Positions 61,446 through 64,000 of a stretch of DNA of 64,000 bases are shown piece after piece. Every line of letters begins with the position of its first letter. Within the stretch, counting starts at the first letter, position 1. The notes below the pieces were generated by a model. It saw only the letters and a program-made list of their open reading frames with translations. It ran no database searches and was not told where the DNA came from. Position numbers and translations under genes: made by a program. Source of the DNA: Hemicentrotus pulcherrimus (Eukaryota; Echinodermata; Echinoidea; Camarodonta; Strongylocentrotidae). The stretch spans positions 196,013-260,012 of the forward strand of contig BEXV01000085.1 of assembly GCA_003118195.1 (NCBI GenBank). The letters run 5' to 3'.

Positions 61446-64000
61446 GATGTTACAACATACTTAGATTGCCCATAGTCACTACCAATGTTAACATGCGCAA
61501 TGGACTTTCGACTGCTAGGTTTAACTGGTATGGTAATGCTACGGTTTTACTTACCATTGATACAGTTCAGATTGCCTTGCCTGGCATAGCACTTGCCAAT
61601 TTCAGCTAAATGTAGGAGTACCATTTAAATGCAAACGTCTAACTATATAACGGTGCCATGTAACCTCAAACAACATGCGTGTCTCTGTTACAAGTTACAA
61701 GCAACGGTCCAAATGTTTACTTGATGCTTGCCCGACGTATCACTAACTGATGTTTGTAACTTGTATTCTACTAATAAAATAAAAGAAACCTTGTCAGATG
61801 AATGTAATAGTATTAGTTCAAGTGGGTCTTAAGGTATGATCGCTCTGAACAAACCGGTTTCCTTACATGTTCAAATTGTATGCATACCTTTTTAACGAAT
61901 GTTGTTCTTGACAACCTGAAGACTTGTCCGATGCTTGTCCAACATAGCAACACGTAATGCATGCAGCCTGGATTCTATGCAAGTATTCTAGTTCATTTAT
62001 TAATAACAGGTTTATGGAATAATTCATCACTTGGTCCCCCAGGAAAGAAACATTCATAAATGTGAGTATGTTAGTAAGCCGAACTATTTAGCTATACATT
62101 TTGTGAATTTGTTGTATTTCAAACAGATACTATGCTTTTGATTCACCAAAACCCCCTTGTCACCAGCAATCTGATTCACCTGCTAGGCATCATCTCACTG
62201 GATGAAATTCACTTGTTCATATAATTGTTTTGCTATGTCTGGCAAGTTTCTGTCAAGCTTTCGAGTTGTCGAACAAATCTGTTGTGAGATCTCTCTCAAA
62301 AGTGGGAAACGTACATACAGGGTGGCTATTTATCATGTTTATAACCAGTAGACTTGTTTGCTAATTGTATGCATACTTGTTAAACAATCGTTTAAAATGC
62401 TCCCTGACGTATCAACAACGACTGTATGTAAAGCCTATTCCTTCCAAATAGAGGTGCCTTTATTCATAGGTGAATGATATAGCTGGTTACCAGGGGTGAG
62501 ATAGAGAAACATGCATACATTATTGAAATACATCAGAATTCAGTGATTAGGTATATTCATCTCAATCACAGTACATGGAGCCTAAAATGGTGGAACATTC
62601 ATTTCATCGGCATCACCATGTTTTTTTGTTATATTATTTAATGTAAGACAAATCTTGCGCAAGCGTTGTGTTTGGAGAGAGACAGAATTCTTCATACTTC
62701 AGACTGTCGTCTGCTCGGGTAGTCTTTTGCGAGAAAATGGCGAAAAAATGATTGGTCGGAAATGAAAGCAATCTCGATGGGGGAGTTGTGTGTAAATAGA
62801 GTTTTATTTGAAGAAGATGCAGCAGGACTTTTAATAATGCTCGTCGATATTAGCTCCTCCTTTGCCTCGTACTCCCATCCGCAGTGTTTTTCTGTTATTT
62901 ATGATAAATTTTGGATGTTGCCCTGAACACAACATCCAAAATATGATATGATATTGAAAATCTTATTAAAAGTTTCATCTTTCAGTGTAAATTTGTTTTT
63001 GTTCTTCATCCATGACTTAGCTATGTATACTGGGTACCTGGTAAGAATTTTTTTCCTTACATGATTGACTGTCTGATTGTGATATTTTGACTGCCTGAAG
63101 CTAGGATAACATCATCAGCGTTTCGTATCCTCCGGAAAAGGAGTATCATAAACCAAAATATAAATCGAATATCGAATTATTATAAAAAGACATAATAATT
63201 ATAAACGCACCCTCATTCAAATGAATTACTTTATCATAAACATTTCAATGGCAGTTGTATATAGATCAAGAATGATTGCACGTGAGAGGGAGCAAAAGAG
63301 AAATGTAAACGAATATATTAATGATACAAAATTTTAACGCGGGGTCGGACACACGCGTGTTAAAAAAAAAAAAATCACTTTTGCGAAAGGGGAGGGGGTA
63401 TACACCCCTACCCCTTGTCCATTATTGTGCCATGCCACTGTACAGAATTGATCGAACGTATTAGTCATAAGTAATAGTATTATGTTTTTGTCCGTGGTGG
63501 CTCAATTCAACGAGGTAAGATATTAAGCCTATAATGTAATGAAACACCTGGCAAAGAATTAAGCGCTGTATTTTATTCACCGTTTTACAGTTTAAACAAG
63601 TTCACAATGCCACGTGCATCTTTATTTTCATCTCAATCCGAGTTAATATAAATCAAAACAAACAGGAAGCAACCACTTTTATGAGAACCTTCATAATTCT
63701 AATGGTGAAACATTTAATGTTTATTATACAATTTTTTAACAGACTGAGGAATATTTTTTTCAGTTGCGCATGTTGACAAGAGTAATGATAACATAGTGCC
63801 TATTGAGAGGATACTATTTTCGTGAATCCAACAATGGTATAGAAAAGAGGGGAAATTGTTATACTGGGGAGACTTTACATTTTACAAAATGGAATGTTAA
63901 GGGCGTCAGGAAGTTCTCAAAGAAGAGGGGAGCGCCCTGTAATGGTTGGGGAGAGGCCCAGTGTAAGACTTACTTGTGGGGTGTTAAAATGTGAATTTTT

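Larger units (their letters stand above)
42861..64000. other. 21-kb region without recognisable genes
   Basis: AT-rich non-coding DNA. It contains tandem duplications (46643-47060, 47404-47473, 50676-50714), a strong RFX site (50466-50479), purine microsatellites (57700-57990 and 58820-59145), a triplet-repeat cluster (60009-60200) and a dispersed repeat (61337-61445). More complex, motif-rich stretches near 46000-46180, 50120-50640, 52190-52340, 55130-55260, 58430-58700 and 62640-62900 might be regulatory. No open frame shows codon patterns or motifs of a known protein. Confidence 0.7.

Overview
This is animal genomic DNA: AT-rich, intron-rich and full of simple repeats and miniature inverted-repeat transposons, with draft-assembly gaps. 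The gene content, the SINE tails of the form CGCTTTATAAG plus (ATT)n, and frequent ACATGTA and AGGCCTA words suggest a marine invertebrate deuterostome, most likely an echinoderm such as a sea urchin. That assignment is an inference. No bacterial genes, CRISPR arrays or operons are present.

Left half (1 to about 34,800, + strand): most of one multi-exon gene for a membrane-anchored ADAM metalloprotease-disintegrin of the meltrin type (ADAM12/19/33-like). The exons with the signal peptide and first part of the prodomain lie off the left edge. Fourteen exons can be placed by protein similarity, GT-AG sites and matching intron phases: late prodomain and convertase site (397-506, 7262-7398), metalloprotease domain (13654 to about 16950), disintegrin domain (16878-19562), cysteine-rich domain (19874-21959), EGF-like segment (21882-23041), transmembrane helix (32090-32237) and a long proline-rich, SH3-ligand-like cytoplasmic tail ending at 33435. 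Four oddities stand out. The expected cysteine-switch Cys is a Trp. A decayed tandem copy of the first part of the catalytic exon has HExxH changed to HExxY. A stop-containing exon right after the EGF exon could encode a secreted form. A symmetric 69-nt candidate cassette exon lies in the juxtamembrane intron.

The ADAM introns hold most of the mobile DNA: a foldback Tc1/mariner-like element with TA duplications, an hAT-like element with near-perfect 8-bp duplications carrying a reverse-transcriptase relic, two oppositely oriented copies of a TTAA-flanked MITE of about 0.5 kb, SINE-like pieces, several tandem arrays and one 402-base assembly gap.

Centre (about 39,990-42,860, + strand): a single-exon TRIM-NHL gene (RING, two B-boxes, coiled coil, six-bladed NHL propeller). 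It is intact except for one in-frame TGA exactly where the eighth zinc-binding Cys of the RING should be. This is either an error or nonsense allele, or a recoded or read-through codon. Its upstream region has promoter-like motifs, including a YY1-type site over the start codon.

Right third (42,861-64,000): no coding region I can support. It holds microsatellites, tandem duplications, a dispersed repeat and a few motif-rich stretches, including a strong RFX X-box, that may be regulatory. The two genes do not obviously work together: one is a cell-surface sheddase or adhesion protein, the other a cytoplasmic ubiquitin-ligase-type or RNA-binding-type regulator.
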